64,000 nucleotides of DNA from Sphingobium sp. AP49 (GCF_000281715.2 NZ_CP124576.1:937501-1001500), one strand, 5' to 3'; numbered from the stretch's first letter, positions 25,489 to 35,149 are shown. Program-made: numbers and translations. The notes: generated by a model from the letters alone, not told the origin.

Positions 25489-25809
25489 TTGGCCTGGGTC
25501 ATTCTCGGCATCGCCGTATTTTCCGAAATCATCTGGGCCTTGAGCCTGAAATGGGCCGCGACCGTCGGCAGTTGGCAGGCTTCGGCCGTGCCGATCGCTC
25601 TCAGCTTCCTCAACATGGGTCTGCTGGCACTGGCGATGCGGGATCTGCCGGCCGGCACCGCTTATGCGATCTGGACCGGGCTGGGCGCGGTCGGGGTCAT
25701 CATCGGTGGCGTGATTCTCTATGGCGATCGCGTGAACGCGATGCAGATCGGTTTCATGGCGATGATTCTGATCGGTGTGGTCGGAACCAAATTGACGGCT
25801 CAGGCCTGA
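25489..25809 (+). CDS. Small multidrug resistance family exporter, Gdx/SugE-like
   Basis: A 106-residue four-TM protein of the SMR family. Glu13 (AVFSEIIWALSLKW) is the conserved coupling residue, and PAGTAYAIWTGLGAVGVIIG is the signature of the Gdx/SugE and EmrE group. The Gdx branch exports guanidinium as a dual-topology dimer; EmrE/QacE export quaternary ammonium compounds. No guanidine riboswitch was found upstream, so the branch is a lean only. The start is TTG 25489 with AGAGGAA upstream. Confidence 0.8.
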   Translation: MAWVILGIAVFSEIIWALSLKWAATVGSWQASAVPIALSFLNMGLLALAMRDLPAGTAYAIWTGLGAVGVIIGGVILYGDRVNAMQIGFMAMILIGVVGTKLTAQA

Positions 25810-25943
25810 AGCGGGCGCTGGCCTGATCGCGCGGACGGGGCATCGCGCCGCAGGCTTGTTGCCGCAGCGCAACAAAATCGGCGGAAGGAAGTTTGTCTTC
25901 GGACAAGCCCCGTTCATTTTTTCCCGGTTACGCTCTCTCCCGC

Positions 25944-28229
25944 ATGACTCTTGATCGCCGCGACCTTCTCATCCGCACCCTGGGCGGTGTCCTCGCCCTT
26001 GGCATTCCCCGCGGCGCGCTGGCGCAGGCCGACGTCGCCCGCGTCGATGACCTGATCGCGAAGATGACGCTGGAGGAAAAGGCGGGGCAGATGACCTGCC
26101 TGGCCGACAGCTTCCGCCCGTTCAATCCGCCCAACCCCGCGGCCGGCATCCAGGACGAAAAGAGTCTGGCCGACGAGATCCGCAAGGGCAGGGTCGGCTG
26201 CCTGTTCAATGGCATTGGCGTCGCCGGCGCGCGCCGCGCCCAGGAAATCGCGGTCAAGAACAGCCGTCTCGGCATTCCGCTTTTGCTGGCCGGCGACGTG
26301 ATTCACGGCCTCAAGACCATCTTTCCCGTGCCATTGGGCGAAGCATCCTGTTTCGATCCCGTGCTGGTGGAAAAGACCGCGCGGGTCATGGCGGTGGAGG
26401 CGACGGCGGCCGGCCTGCACCTCACCTTCGCGCCGATGGTCGATGTCGCGCGCGACCAGCGCTGGGGCCGGGTGGTCGAGGGCGCGGGCGAGGATGTCTA
26501 TCTGACCGGCCTGTTGTCGGCGGCACGCATCCGCGGCTTCCAGGGGCGCGACCTGCGCCGCGACGATTCGCTGCTCGCCTGTCCCAAGCATTTCGCCGCC
26601 TATGGCGCGGTGGCGGCGGGCCTGGAATATGGCAGCGTCGACATCAGCGACGAGACGCTGCGCGAGACCCATCTGCCGCCCTTCGGCGCCGCCTTTGCCG
26701 CCGGGGCGCTCACCACCATGGCCGCCTTTAACGAGATCAACGGCGTGCCCGCCACCGCCGACCGTGAATTGCTGACCGACATATTGCGCGGCGAGATGCA
26801 GTTTCGCGGCTTCGTCTTCTCCGACTATACCGCCGACGAGGAACTGATCGCCCATGGCTTTGCCGAGGATGAGCGCGACGCCGCCCGCCTCGCCGTGCTG
26901 GCCGGGGTCGACATGTCGATGCAGAGCGGCCTCTATATCCGCCACATCCCCGATCTGGTGAAGAGCGGCGCGGTGCCGATGGCGACGGTCGATGTCGCCG
27001 TGCGCCGCATCCTTTATGTGAAGACCGCGATGGGGCTGTTCGACAATCCCTGGCGCTCGCTCGACGAAGAGGTCGAAAAGGCGCGCATCGGCACGCCCGC
27101 CCATCATGCGCTGGCGCGCGAGGCGGCGGCGCGGTCGGTGGTGCTGCTCAAGAATGACGGGGTGCTGCCGCTCGATTCCGCCGCCGGGCAGAAGATTGCG
27201 CTGATCGGTCCGTTCGGCGAGGACACGGCCAATCTCTACGGCCCCTGGGCCTTTTACGGCGATCCCGACAAGGGCGTCGACATCGCCACCGGCCTGCGCG
27301 CGGCGATGCCCGATCCCGCGAAACTGACGGTCGAACTGGGCTGCGCGGTCAACGGTCCGATCAACGAGGGCCTCGCCCGCGCCGTCGCGGCGGCGAAGGC
27401 GGCGGACGTGGTGATTCTGGCTGTCGGCGAATCCCAGGCGATGTCGGGCGAGGCGCAGTCGCGCACGATGATCGAACTTCCATCCTCGCAACAGGCGCTG
27501 GCCGATGCGATCGCCGCCACCGGCAAGCCGGTGATCGTGCTGCTGCGCCATGGCCGCGCGCTCGCCCTGCATGACGGCGTCGCCAATGCCCAGGCCTTGC
27601 TCGCGACCTGGTTCCTGGGCTCGGAAACCGGCCATGCGCTGGCCGACATCCTGTTCGGCAAGGTCGATCCCTCGGCCAAGCTGCCGGTCAGCTTCCCCTG
27701 GGAAAGCGGGCAGGAGCCTTTCTTCTACGACCGCAAGTCGACCGGCCGGCCCACGCTCGACAATGGCAGTACCGAATATAAGGCGCGCTATGCCACCACC
27801 GACAACAGCGCGCGCTTCCCCTTTGGCCATGGCCTTAGCTACACCGATTTCGAACTCAGCGACCTCAAGCTCTCCGACGCCGCGCTGCGCTGGGACGGCG
27901 CGGTCGAGATCGTCGCGCGCCTTACCAACAAGGGCAAGCGCAAGGGCAGCGAGGTGGTACAGCTCTATATCCGCGACCGCGTCGCCAGCCGCACCCGCCC
28001 GATCCGCGAATTGAAGCGCATCCAGCGGGTTACCCTGTCGCCCGGCGATTCCACCCAGGTCCGCTTCACTTTGTCGCGCACCGACCTCGAATTTGTCGGC
28101 GCCGGCAATCGCCGCCTCGCCGAACCCGGTCTGTTCGATCTGTGGGTCGGCCAATCCTCGACCGGCGGCCTGCACGGCCAGTTCACCCTCTATGCGGCGC
28201 CTCCAACTGCATCGCCGGCGAAAGGCTGA
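25944..28229 (+). CDS. GH3 beta-glucosidase (exported)
   Basis: A 761-residue exported GH3 hydrolase. The leader (MTLDRRDLLIRTLGGVLALG) looks twin-arginine-like. Domain order is the TIM barrel (residues about 30-350), the alpha/beta sandwich (about 380-580), and the C-terminal fibronectin-like FnIII (about 650-750). The nucleophile Asp is in GFVFSDYTADEEL; the sandwich holds ESQAMSGEAQS, with the likely acid/base Glu. GH3 enzymes of this layout cut beta-linked glucosides or xylosides. ATG 25944 begins the leader; TTG 25893, with GGAAGG upstream, is an alternative with a longer n-region. The catalase-peroxidase gene follows. Confidence 0.85.
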   Translation: MTLDRRDLLIRTLGGVLALGIPRGALAQADVARVDDLIAKMTLEEKAGQMTCLADSFRPFNPPNPAAGIQDEKSLADEIRKGRVGCLFNGIGVAGARRAQEIAVKNSRLGIPLLLAGDVIHGLKTIFPVPLGEASCFDPVLVEKTARVMAVEATAAGLHLTFAPMVDVARDQRWGRVVEGAGEDVYLTGLLSAARIRGFQGRDLRRDDSLLACPKHFAAYGAVAAGLEYGSVDISDETLRETHLPPFGAAFAAGALTTMAAFNEINGVPATADRELLTDILRGEMQFRGFVFSDYTADEELIAHGFAEDERDAARLAVLAGVDMSMQSGLYIRHIPDLVKSGAVPMATVDVAVRRILYVKTAMGLFDNPWRSLDEEVEKARIGTPAHHALAREAAARSVVLLKNDGVLPLDSAAGQKIALIGPFGEDTANLYGPWAFYGDPDKGVDIATGLRAAMPDPAKLTVELGCAVNGPINEGLARAVAAAKAADVVILAVGESQAMSGEAQSRTMIELPSSQQALADAIAATGKPVIVLLRHGRALALHDGVANAQALLATWFLGSETGHALADILFGKVDPSAKLPVSFPWESGQEPFFYDRKSTGRPTLDNGSTEYKARYATTDNSARFPFGHGLSYTDFELSDLKLSDAALRWDGAVEIVARLTNKGKRKGSEVVQLYIRDRVASRTRPIRELKRIQRVTLSPGDSTQVRFTLSRTDLEFVGAGNRRLAEPGLFDLWVGQSSTGGLHGQFTLYAAPPTASPAKG

Positions 28230-28360
28230 ACTCTCCGATCCACCCTCTCTCATAGGAAAATCCGATCACTGTGACGGAATCGATTCGTTTCGATCCGCCG
28301 CCGCGCAGGACTACCCCTTTTCGCGCCTTGAACAGGCAGAACAGGACAGGGGAGAGAAAT

Positions 28361-30625
28361 ATGTCCACGACCCGCATTTCCACATTCGCCATGGCGTGCG
28401 CGCTGCTCGCCAGCCCGGCGCTTGCCGCCGATCCCAAGCCCAAGCCGGCGCCGCAGGCCGACACCGTGACCGAGGCGCCCAAGCCGCCCGTCGCCGAGAA
28501 GCCCGGCGGCATGACCAACAAGGACTGGTGGCCCAATCGCCTGGACCTCACCGCACTGCGCCAGCATGAAGCGACCCGCGCCAATCCCTATGGCGCCGAC
28601 TATGATTATGTGAAGGAATTCAGCAGCCTCGACCTGGAAGCGGTCAAGGCCGACATCCGCAAGGTGCTGACCACGTCGCAACCCTGGTGGCCGGCCGACT
28701 ATGGCCATTATGGCCCCTTCTTCATCCGCATGGCCTGGCACAGCGCCGGCACCTATCGCGTCGGCGACGGCCGTGGCGGCTCGGATGGCGGCGAGCAGCG
28801 GTTCGATCCGCTCAATAGCTGGCCCGACAATGTCAGCCTCGACAAGGCCCGCCGCCTGGTCTGGCCGATCAAGCAGAAATATGGCCGCAAATTGAGCTGG
28901 GGCGACCTGATGGTTCTGTCCGGCAACGTCGCGCTGGAGGATATGGGCTTCAAGACCGTGGGCTTTGCCGGCGGCCGCATCGACGCCTGGCAGCCGGACG
29001 TCGTCTATTGGGGGCCGGAAACCAAGATGATGGGCACCGAGCGCTCCAATCCCGACGGCTCGCTCAAGCGCTCGCTCGCCGCGACCACCATGGGCCTCAT
29101 CTATGTGAACCCCGAAGGCCCCGGCGCCAATCATGATCCCAAGGGCGCCGCCGCCGACATCCGCCGCGCTTTCGGCAATATGGCGATGGATGACGAGGAA
29201 ACGCTGGCGCTGATCGCGGGCGGCCATACTTTCGGCAAGGCGCATGGCGCGAAGAAGCCCGAGGAATGCCTGGGCGAAGAACCCACCGCTGCCGGCATCG
29301 AGCAGCAGGGCTTCGGCTGGAAGAACAAGTGCGGCAAGGGCAATGCGGAGGATACGCTGACCTCGGGCCTCGAAGGCGCCTGGTCGGCCACGCCGACCCA
29401 GTTCACCACCCAATATATCGACAATCTGCTGAACTTCGACTGGGTCAAGACCAAGAGCCCGGCCGGCGCGACCCAGTGGATCCCGACCGATCCCGCCACC
29501 GCCAACATGGTCCCCGACGCGCATCTCAAGGACAAGCGGCACGCGCCGATCATGTTCACCACCGACATCGCGCTCAAGGAGGATCCCGGTTTCCGCAAGG
29601 TGCTGGAAAGCTGGCAGAAGGATCCCGAGCTGTTCAGCAAGGCCTTCGCCCGTGCCTGGTTCAAGCTGACCCATCGCGATCTCGGCCCACAGGCGCGCTA
29701 TCTCGGCAAGGACATCCCGTCCGAAACCTATAGCTGGCAGGATCCGCTGCCCAAGGCGAGCTTCGCCCCCGTCAGCGCCGCCGATCAGGCCAAGCTCAAG
29801 GCCGCCGTTCTGGCGTCGGGCCTGACCGGGCCGGAACTGGTGCGCACCGCCTGGGCCTCGGCCGCGACCTTCCGCAGCACCGACATGCGCGGCGGCGCCA
29901 ATGGCGCGCGCCTGCGGCTCGACCCGCAGCGGGGCTGGGCGGTCAACGACCCGGCGGAACTAAACAAGGTGCTGACGAAGCTGACCGCGATCCAGAAGGA
30001 TTTCGCGAAATCGGGTCAGCAGGTGTCGATGGCCGACCTCATCGTCCTGGGCGGTAACGCCGCAATCGAGCAGGCAGCGCAGAAGGGCGGTTACAGCATC
30101 ACCGTGCCCTTCACGCCCGGCCGGGTCGACGCCGCGCAGGCGCAGACCGATGTCGCCTCCTTCGCCTATCTGGAGCCCAAGGCGGACGGCTTCCGCAACT
30201 GGTATGGCCCCAAGGCGGAGGTCAGCCCGGCCGATGCGCTGGTGGACAAGGCCGATGCGCTCGACCTCACCGTGCCGGAAATGACCGTGCTGGTCGGCGG
30301 CATGCGTGCGCTCGGCGCCAATAGCGGCGGATCGAAGAACGGCGTGCTGACCACCCGTCCGGGCACGCTCAGCAACGACTTCTTCGTCAATCTGCTGACG
30401 ATGGACACGGTGTGGAGCAAGTCGGCGACGCCGGGCCTCTATGACGGCAAGGACCGGGCCAGCGGCGCGGCGAAGTGGACGGCGACCCCGGTCGACCTTA
30501 TCTTCGGCTCCAACTCCGAACTGCGCGCCGTGGCCGAAGTCTATGCCGAAGATGACGCGAAGGAGAAGTTCGTCACCGACTTCGCCGCCGCCTGGACCAA
30601 GGTCATGAACGCGGACCGCTTCTAA
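28361..30625 (+). CDS. katG: Catalase-peroxidase with Sec signal peptide
   Basis: A 754-residue bifunctional haem catalase-peroxidase. The distal motif [13 protein letters not shown] holds Arg123, Trp126 and His127. The proximal haem ligand is in [13 protein letters not shown]. The Tyr of [15 protein letters not shown] and a Met in [14 protein letters not shown] complete the Met-Tyr-Trp adduct needed for catalase activity. The second, non-haem half begins near [16 protein letters not shown]. Unlike most KatG it starts with a clear signal peptide ([22 protein letters not shown]), so it should act in the periplasm, as KatP-type enzymes do. ATG 28361 has GGGAGAG upstream. It removes peroxide, perhaps from oxidative polysaccharide or plant defence reactions (inference). 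Confidence 0.93.
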   Translation: MSTTRISTFAMACALLASPALAADPKPKPAPQADTVTEAPKPPVAEKPGGMTNKDWWPNRLDLTALRQHEATRANPYGADYDYVKEFSSLDLEAVKADIRKVLTTSQPWWPADYGHYGPFFIRMAWHSAGTYRVGDGRGGSDGGEQRFDPLNSWPDNVSLDKARRLVWPIKQKYGRKLSWGDLMVLSGNVALEDMGFKTVGFAGGRIDAWQPDVVYWGPETKMMGTERSNPDGSLKRSLAATTMGLIYVNPEGPGANHDPKGAAADIRRAFGNMAMDDEETLALIAGGHTFGKAHGAKKPEECLGEEPTAAGIEQQGFGWKNKCGKGNAEDTLTSGLEGAWSATPTQFTTQYIDNLLNFDWVKTKSPAGATQWIPTDPATANMVPDAHLKDKRHAPIMFTTDIALKEDPGFRKVLESWQKDPELFSKAFARAWFKLTHRDLGPQARYLGKDIPSETYSWQDPLPKASFAPVSAADQAKLKAAVLASGLTGPELVRTAWASAATFRSTDMRGGANGARLRLDPQRGWAVNDPAELNKVLTKLTAIQKDFAKSGQQVSMADLIVLGGNAAIEQAAQKGGYSITVPFTPGRVDAAQAQTDVASFAYLEPKADGFRNWYGPKAEVSPADALVDKADALDLTVPEMTVLVGGMRALGANSGGSKNGVLTTRPGTLSNDFFVNLLTMDTVWSKSATPGLYDGKDRASGAAKWTATPVDLIFGSNSELRAVAEVYAEDDAKEKFVTDFAAAWTKVMNADRF

Positions 30626-30698
30626 GGCGTGAGGAACCCGGCGGCGCAGGGTGTTGCCGGGTTCTTCGTATCGGATTGGCCGGAAGCGACTATCTCCC

Positions 30699-30765
30699 GT
30701 CATTGCGAGCGTAGCGAAGCAATCCATCTCGCGCCGGTGGATTGCTTCGCTACGCTCGCAATGAC
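30699..30765. repeat. 28-bp perfect inverted repeat (CATTGCGAGCG type)
   Basis: Arms at 30699-30726 and 30738-30765 are exact reverse complements of 28 bases around an 11-base loop. The arm begins GTCATTGCGAGCGTAGCGAA and ends AGCAATCCA. Repeats with this core are scattered through many proteobacterial genomes as REP-like elements. It sits 73 bases after katG and could also stop or stabilise that transcript. Confidence 0.9.
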
Positions 30766-30796
30766 GATGTTGGGCTTTGACGGCTAACGACCACTT

Positions 30797-31201
30797 GTGG
30801 ACATTGCCGAAACGTATTTAAACTGCCTGATGGCCGATCAGATACCATCCGTAGCAGGCGCTGAGATCGACTTCGCAGAATGTCGCCTTAGCGATGCGGA
30901 AATCATCTCCATCCGTCCGATAGTGGATGATCTGTTGGTTGAGTATAAGGACTGGCGGGAGCAGCATCATAGCCTTATTTTCAAGGACATTGCGGGCTAT
31001 CAAGTCTTTTGCGCAGAAGGAACGAGCCTCAGTCACGGCGCATATGTTAGCACTGATCCATTAATTGATATTGCCTGTATGGCTCTTGGCGACGCCAATC
31101 CACACGATTTTCATGCGTATTCTTTCATATCCGCATGGACCAATCGCTCCGTCTTATGCATTATCGCTAAGAGAATTCTGGCTCAAAGTTCGGCATCCTG
31201 A
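30797..31201 (+). CDS. Orphan hypothetical protein of lower GC (134 aa)
   Basis: A frame from GTG 30797 codes 134 residues (MDIAETYLNCLMADQIPSVA, then SLSHGAYVSTDPLIDIACMA). Base use is visibly richer in A and T than any neighbour, and codon choice differs. No family was recognised. It has no clear ribosome binding site and lies between two inverted-repeat elements, so it may be an acquired gene or a decaying one. ATG 30830 would give a shorter form. Confidence 0.5.
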   Translation: MDIAETYLNCLMADQIPSVAGAEIDFAECRLSDAEIISIRPIVDDLLVEYKDWREQHHSLIFKDIAGYQVFCAEGTSLSHGAYVSTDPLIDIACMALGDANPHDFHAYSFISAWTNRSVLCIIAKRILAQSSAS

Positions 31202-31221
31202 CCGTCCGCTAACCACCCACT

Positions 31222-31304
31222 CCGTCATCCCAGCGAAGGCTGGGATCTCACTTCTTTTAGCGCTGAAAAGAATAGAGAGATGCCAGCCTTCGCTGGCATG
31301 ACGG
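31222..31304. repeat. Inverted pair of GTCATCCCAGC-type repeat units
   Basis: Two copies of a short repeat in opposite orientation. The left is CCGTCATCCCAGCGAAGGCT followed by GGGATCTC; the right reverse-complements to CCGTCATGCCAGCGAAGGCT followed by GGCATCTC. Each unit also forms its own six-pair hairpin (CCCAGC/GCTGGG or GCCAGC/GCTGGC). The two differences between copies are paired with each other inside each small hairpin. Confidence 0.85.
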
Positions 31305-31386
31305 GATAAGGGGCAGTCCGCTGCCCACCCAAAACAGCGTTGCGCCATTCCGCAAGCTGAACCTGCGTCAGCATCCATCCGCCCTC

Positions 31387-31422
31387 AAACAAAAGGGCGC
31401 CCTGGTCTCCCGTGGCGCCCTT
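31387..31422 (-). terminator. Rho-independent terminator of siderophore receptor
   Basis: Arms AAGGGCGCC (31393-31401) and GGCGCCCTT (31414-31422) lie just after the receptor stop. On the minus strand the hairpin is followed by TTTTGTTTG, the expected U-rich tail. Confidence 0.8.
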
Positions 31423-31428
31423 CCTGTA

Positions 31429-33606
31429 TCAGAACTTGTAGTTCGCGCTGATCGTGAAATTGCGCGGGGCGCCGTAGCGATACTGGCTGAAGAAGCCCAT
31501 CTGGCTATAATATTTCTTGTCGAACAGATTGTCGACATTGGCCTGGAGCTGCAACTGCTCGGTCACCGCATAGCGCGCCATCAGACTGACCAGCGTATAG
31601 CCGTCCTGCTGGAAGCGGAAGGGCGCGGCCGTCACAGGATTGTCGCCTTCCGAATAGGCCTTGGAGCGATAGTTGATGCCGCCGCCCACGGTCAGGCCGG
31701 TCAGCACGCCGGGCATGTCATAGGTGGTGAAGATCTTGAGCAGCTTGCGCGGCTGGTTGGTGTTGGCGGCCACGCCGTCGGCATCCTCGGCCTTGAACTG
31801 GCTGTAGCTGGCGTTGATGTTCCAGCCCGGCAGCGGCTGGCCGGTCGCTTCCAGCTCGAAGCCCTTGCTGGTCACGCCTTCGGCCGCGACATAGGTCTGC
31901 TGCGGGCCGTTGGGGCCGATGATGACGTCGCCGATCTGGCCGACATTATCCTGCTCGATGCGGAACAGCGCGATCGATGTCTGCAGCGCGTCGCCGAAGA
32001 AGCGGCTCTTGAGGCCGATTTCATAGGCATTGCCGTCGAGCGGATCGAGCAGCTGCAGATTGCGGTCATAGAGATTCTGCGGCTGGAAGATCTTGGTATA
32101 GCTCGCATAGACGCGATGGCTCGACGTGATGTCGTACAGCGCGCCGACATAGGGGATGAACACATTGTCGTCGCCATAGTCGCTCGGCCCGCTCCAGGCG
32201 AAGCCCTTCTGGTTCCAGCTCGACAGGCGGCCGCCCAGGATGACCTTGAACGGGTCGGAGACGTTCAGGCGGAAGGCGCCATAATAGCCGGTCTGCTCGA
32301 TCTTCTCCTGCTCGTTGCGCACCGCGTCGGTGCCCCAGACCGGCTCGGGGAAGGCGGCGCCGCCCTTGCCGATCACCGGCACATTGGTCGCCCAGCTGTT
32401 GAGGCCGTCGCCCCAGGCCGGGTTATTCTGCGTATAGGGCGCGACATAATTGTCGGTGTGGCGCTTCAGCTCGCTGTGCAGCGCGCCCAGCACGATCTCA
32501 TGGTCGCGGCCGAACAGGCTGACCGACCCCTTCAGCTGCGCGTCGATGCTGTTCTGGGTGCTCTTGCCCTTCGACTTGTAGGGGTTGCTCGACTCGATCG
32601 TGCCGGTCGCCTTGTCGACATTGCCGTAGAGATAGAGGAGCTGGGTGTCGGCGGTGTTGTAGAGGCGGTTGTAATTGACCGTCAGGTTCCACTTCTCGCC
32701 AAATTCCTGGCGCACGGTGGCGAAGATATTCTGGTTGGTCGTGTTCCAATAGGTCCAGTCGGCCGCCGTGCTCTGCGAACGGGCGAGGTCGGTGGTGGTG
32801 CCGTCGGTGTAGAAGGTGGGCAGCGCGCCCCAGGTCGCGCCCTTGGGCTTGGTGTCCTGGTGGCTCATGCCGACGCGGACCAGCGTGCTGTCGGTGACGT
32901 CCGCCTCGACCACGCCATAGAGCACCCACTTCTTCTTGTGCTGCAGGTCGATATAGCTGTCGCCTTCCTCATAGCGACCGACCAGGCGGGCACGGATGCG
33001 GCCATCGCTGGTCAGCGCGCCGCCGATGTCGCCCGACAGGCGCCAGCTGTTCCAGCTGCCGATGCTGGCGCTGGCATAGCCGGTCAGGTCGGTGGCGTCG
33101 GCATGTTTGCGCACCAGGTTGACCGATGCGGATGGGTCGCCCGCGCCCGACAGCAGGCCGGTTGCGCCGCGCACGATCTCGACCCGCTCATAGATGGACA
33201 CGTCGATGCTGGTCTCGCCATTGCCGCCAGCCAGCGTCCAGGCGGCGGGCACGCCGTCGACCTGGGTGTTGCGGATCTCGAAGCCGCGCGCGTAGAAATT
33301 GTTGCGCACATCGTCGACCTCGTTGGCGGACACGCCGACGCTGTTGACGATCACGTCCTTCACGCTGATCAGATTCTGGTCGATGATGCGCTGTGCGGTC
33401 ATCACGCTGACGGACTGCGGCGTTTCCTGGATGGTGAGGCCCAGGCCCGTCGCGGTGTCGATCTTGTCGGGCAGGGTATAGGTGCCGGTGACGATGATCT
33501 GGTCGTCGCTGCTCTGCTCCGCGGGCGCGGCGCCGGTCTGGGCGGCGGCGGGAAGGGCGATGGCGCATAGCGCGGCGCTGGCCAGCCAGTGATATTTCGA
33601 CAGCAT
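31429..33606 (-). CDS. TonB-dependent siderophore receptor
   Basis: A 725-residue receptor: signal peptide (MLSKYHWLASAALCAIALPAAA), TonB box IIVTGTYT, plug (TIQETPQSVSVMTAQRIIDQ, FYARGFEIRNTQVDGVPAAW, VEIVRGATGLLSGAGDPSAS) and barrel ending GAPRNFTISANYKF with the terminal Phe. The QSVSVMTxQRI wording is typical of ferric-siderophore receptors such as FpvA/FhuE (TIGR01783 group). It lacks the N-terminal signalling domain that partners with an anti-sigma factor, so it is not a transducer. The 31-35 bp palindrome at 33658-33692 is a likely iron-responsive operator. No siderophore gene is near, so a xenosiderophore is likely. Confidence 0.9.
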   Translation of the reverse strand: MLSKYHWLASAALCAIALPAAAQTGAAPAEQSSDDQIIVTGTYTLPDKIDTATGLGLTIQETPQSVSVMTAQRIIDQNLISVKDVIVNSVGVSANEVDDVRNNFYARGFEIRNTQVDGVPAAWTLAGGNGETSIDVSIYERVEIVRGATGLLSGAGDPSASVNLVRKHADATDLTGYASASIGSWNSWRLSGDIGGALTSDGRIRARLVGRYEEGDSYIDLQHKKKWVLYGVVEADVTDSTLVRVGMSHQDTKPKGATWGALPTFYTDGTTTDLARSQSTAADWTYWNTTNQNIFATVRQEFGEKWNLTVNYNRLYNTADTQLLYLYGNVDKATGTIESSNPYKSKGKSTQNSIDAQLKGSVSLFGRDHEIVLGALHSELKRHTDNYVAPYTQNNPAWGDGLNSWATNVPVIGKGGAAFPEPVWGTDAVRNEQEKIEQTGYYGAFRLNVSDPFKVILGGRLSSWNQKGFAWSGPSDYGDDNVFIPYVGALYDITSSHRVYASYTKIFQPQNLYDRNLQLLDPLDGNAYEIGLKSRFFGDALQTSIALFRIEQDNVGQIGDVIIGPNGPQQTYVAAEGVTSKGFELEATGQPLPGWNINASYSQFKAEDADGVAANTNQPRKLLKIFTTYDMPGVLTGLTVGGGINYRSKAYSEGDNPVTAAPFRFQQDGYTLVSLMARYAVTEQLQLQANVDNLFDKKYYSQMGFFSQYRYGAPRNFTISANYKF

Positions 33607-33657
33607 GATGAGCCCCTGTTTCTGGATGAAGGAATTGGGGGCCTCCTAGGAGATGTT

Positions 33658-33692
33658 GCGAGGCAATCGCAATAGGAATGCGAATGCCTCGC
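33658..33692 (-). promoter_or_regulatory. Long palindrome upstream of siderophore receptor
   Basis: Arms GCGAGGCAATCGCA and TGCGAATGCCTCGC (33658-33671, 33679-33692) are reverse complements with one mismatch, around a seven-base centre. It is about 52 bases before the receptor start. Fur or another iron regulator is the natural candidate (inference); the inner TGCGA/TCGCA spacing resembles Fur-like sites but is not the E. coli consensus. Confidence 0.65.
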
Positions 33693-34255
33693 AGTGTCAT
33701 TTTTGCGCAAAATGCGACAATATTTCCCGCTGTGGTAATATTATCACGGCCGGGGGTACTGAGGATTGGCGCGGTTTCCACCCGCCATCCGCAGGCCGAC
33801 CCTTCGCCTCCCGATCCCCGATCCCGAACCGGCACCAAGATCGGGCCAAGTCAATATGTGCAAATAGCAAAAATAGAATTCTCGAATTTGTTCCACGGAA
33901 TCCATGTTTTTTGTTTCACAACAAGAGTCTGCGGAGTGGGTAAGTGTGGCCGAAATCTATAGCTGATGATAGCCAAGTAGGCGGCGTTAACACTTTCCAT
34001 ATTTTCGATCGATTCGTCGCGCCATCCACTCATCTGGGCCAAGCAACACGGAGTGGACACAGGCTGTTCATGCAGCAGAAAGCTGACGGCGAACAGGCAA
34101 GTGGTCTGGCGCTTACCCACGGCGCCAAGACGTCCATTTTGTGAGGGTTGGAAAAAGGGGGTTCTGACGGCTGGTAACGCACCCATGCGGCCGCCGTCGG
34201 ACGACAAGCTGCAATGCTGCAGGCCCGACCGATCGAGAAGTGAAGGAGCAGCGTG
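33693..34255. other. Intergenic stretch without a convincing gene
   Basis: About 560 bases. The part 33850-33960 is AT-rich and unlike the surroundings. Several short frames cross it on both strands, but none has a ribosome binding site with a family match. It must hold the OmpA-family gene promoter. No structured RNA was recognised. Confidence 0.4.
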
Positions 34256-35143
34256 ATGCCTATCATGTCCAAGAATCAAAAATATATGGTGATGCTTGCC
34301 CTGCTGGCCGGGGCCGCCCCGGCCGCTGTCGTTGCACAGGATCAGGCCCAGGAACCGGCGCAGGAAGCGCCCGCCGCCGATGTCTCGGCCAGCGTCGCCA
34401 TGCCGGCGGCCGAACTGACCGAAGGGCCAGAGGTCAAGGGAATCATTTCCGCGCGCAGCGGCGACCGGATGCAGGTCACCGCCGCCGATGGCAGCAAGAG
34501 CGTCGTTACCATCAATGACGAGACCAAGATCAGCGCCAGCAAGGGGCTGTTCGGCCTGGGTCGCGATCATCTGGCTGCCACGTCGCTGCTCAATGGCCTG
34601 CCCGTGACCGTGCAGACCATGCAGTCGGGCGATGGCCTGCTGGCAAGCCGGATCAAGCTTACGGGCAAGGATCTCAAGACCGCGTCGATGATCAACACCG
34701 GCACCGCCCAGCGCTTCGACGAGCAGACCGCCGCGACCGAGGCGCTGCGCGGCCGGATGGGCGAGATCGACCAATATAATGTGAAGGGCACGACCAACGT
34801 CAATTTCGACACTGGCAAGGCGGTGCTCTCGTCCCAGGCGAAGAATGACCTCTGCGCTGCGGCGACCTCGGCCGATGGCATGAGTAACGCGCTGCTGCTG
34901 GTCGTGGGCTATACCGACTCCACCGGCGGCGAGGAGCTGAACCAGGAGCTCAGCGAAAAGCGCGCCGCGCGTGTGGTCAATTATCTGCAGCAGGCGTGCG
35001 GCTGGAAGCCCTATCGCATGCTGACCCCGACCGGCATGGCGGAGGCTGATCCGCTGGCCAGCAACGACACGGTCGAGGGCAAGGCACAGAATCGCCGCGT
35101 TGCGGTGAATATCCTCGTCAGCAAGGCCGTCGACGGCCTCTGA
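34256..35143 (+). CDS. OmpA-family exported protein
   Basis: A protein of about 295 residues. A signal peptide (YMVMLALLAGAAPAAVVA) is followed by a Gln/Ala/Pro-rich linker. A small beta domain follows (VKGIISARSGDRMQVTAADG), then the C-terminal OmpA domain (TTNVNFDTGKAVLSSQAKND, VVGYTDSTGGEELNQELSEK, AEADPLASNDTVEGKAQNRR). OmpA domains hold peptidoglycan. ATG 34256 has AAGGAG upstream; GTG 34253 is in frame just before. A strong terminator follows. Confidence 0.85.
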   Translation: MPIMSKNQKYMVMLALLAGAAPAAVVAQDQAQEPAQEAPAADVSASVAMPAAELTEGPEVKGIISARSGDRMQVTAADGSKSVVTINDETKISASKGLFGLGRDHLAATSLLNGLPVTVQTMQSGDGLLASRIKLTGKDLKTASMINTGTAQRFDEQTAATEALRGRMGEIDQYNVKGTTNVNFDTGKAVLSSQAKNDLCAAATSADGMSNALLLVVGYTDSTGGEELNQELSEKRAARVVNYLQQACGWKPYRMLTPTGMAEADPLASNDTVEGKAQNRRVAVNILVSKAVDGL

Positions 35144-35149
35144 CCTTTG

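Noticed and set aside
25914..28253. Long open frame opposite the GH3 gene
   Set aside because: Same antisense effect. The translation has no recognisable domain and is rich in Arg/Gly typical of shadow frames.
30699..31304. CRISPR array
   Set aside because: The repeats are inverted, not direct, and lack regular spacers.
33653..33962. Two overlapping short frames upstream of the siderophore receptor
   Set aside because: No binding site or conserved pattern. They overlap the palindrome and an AT-rich stretch, which looks regulatory.
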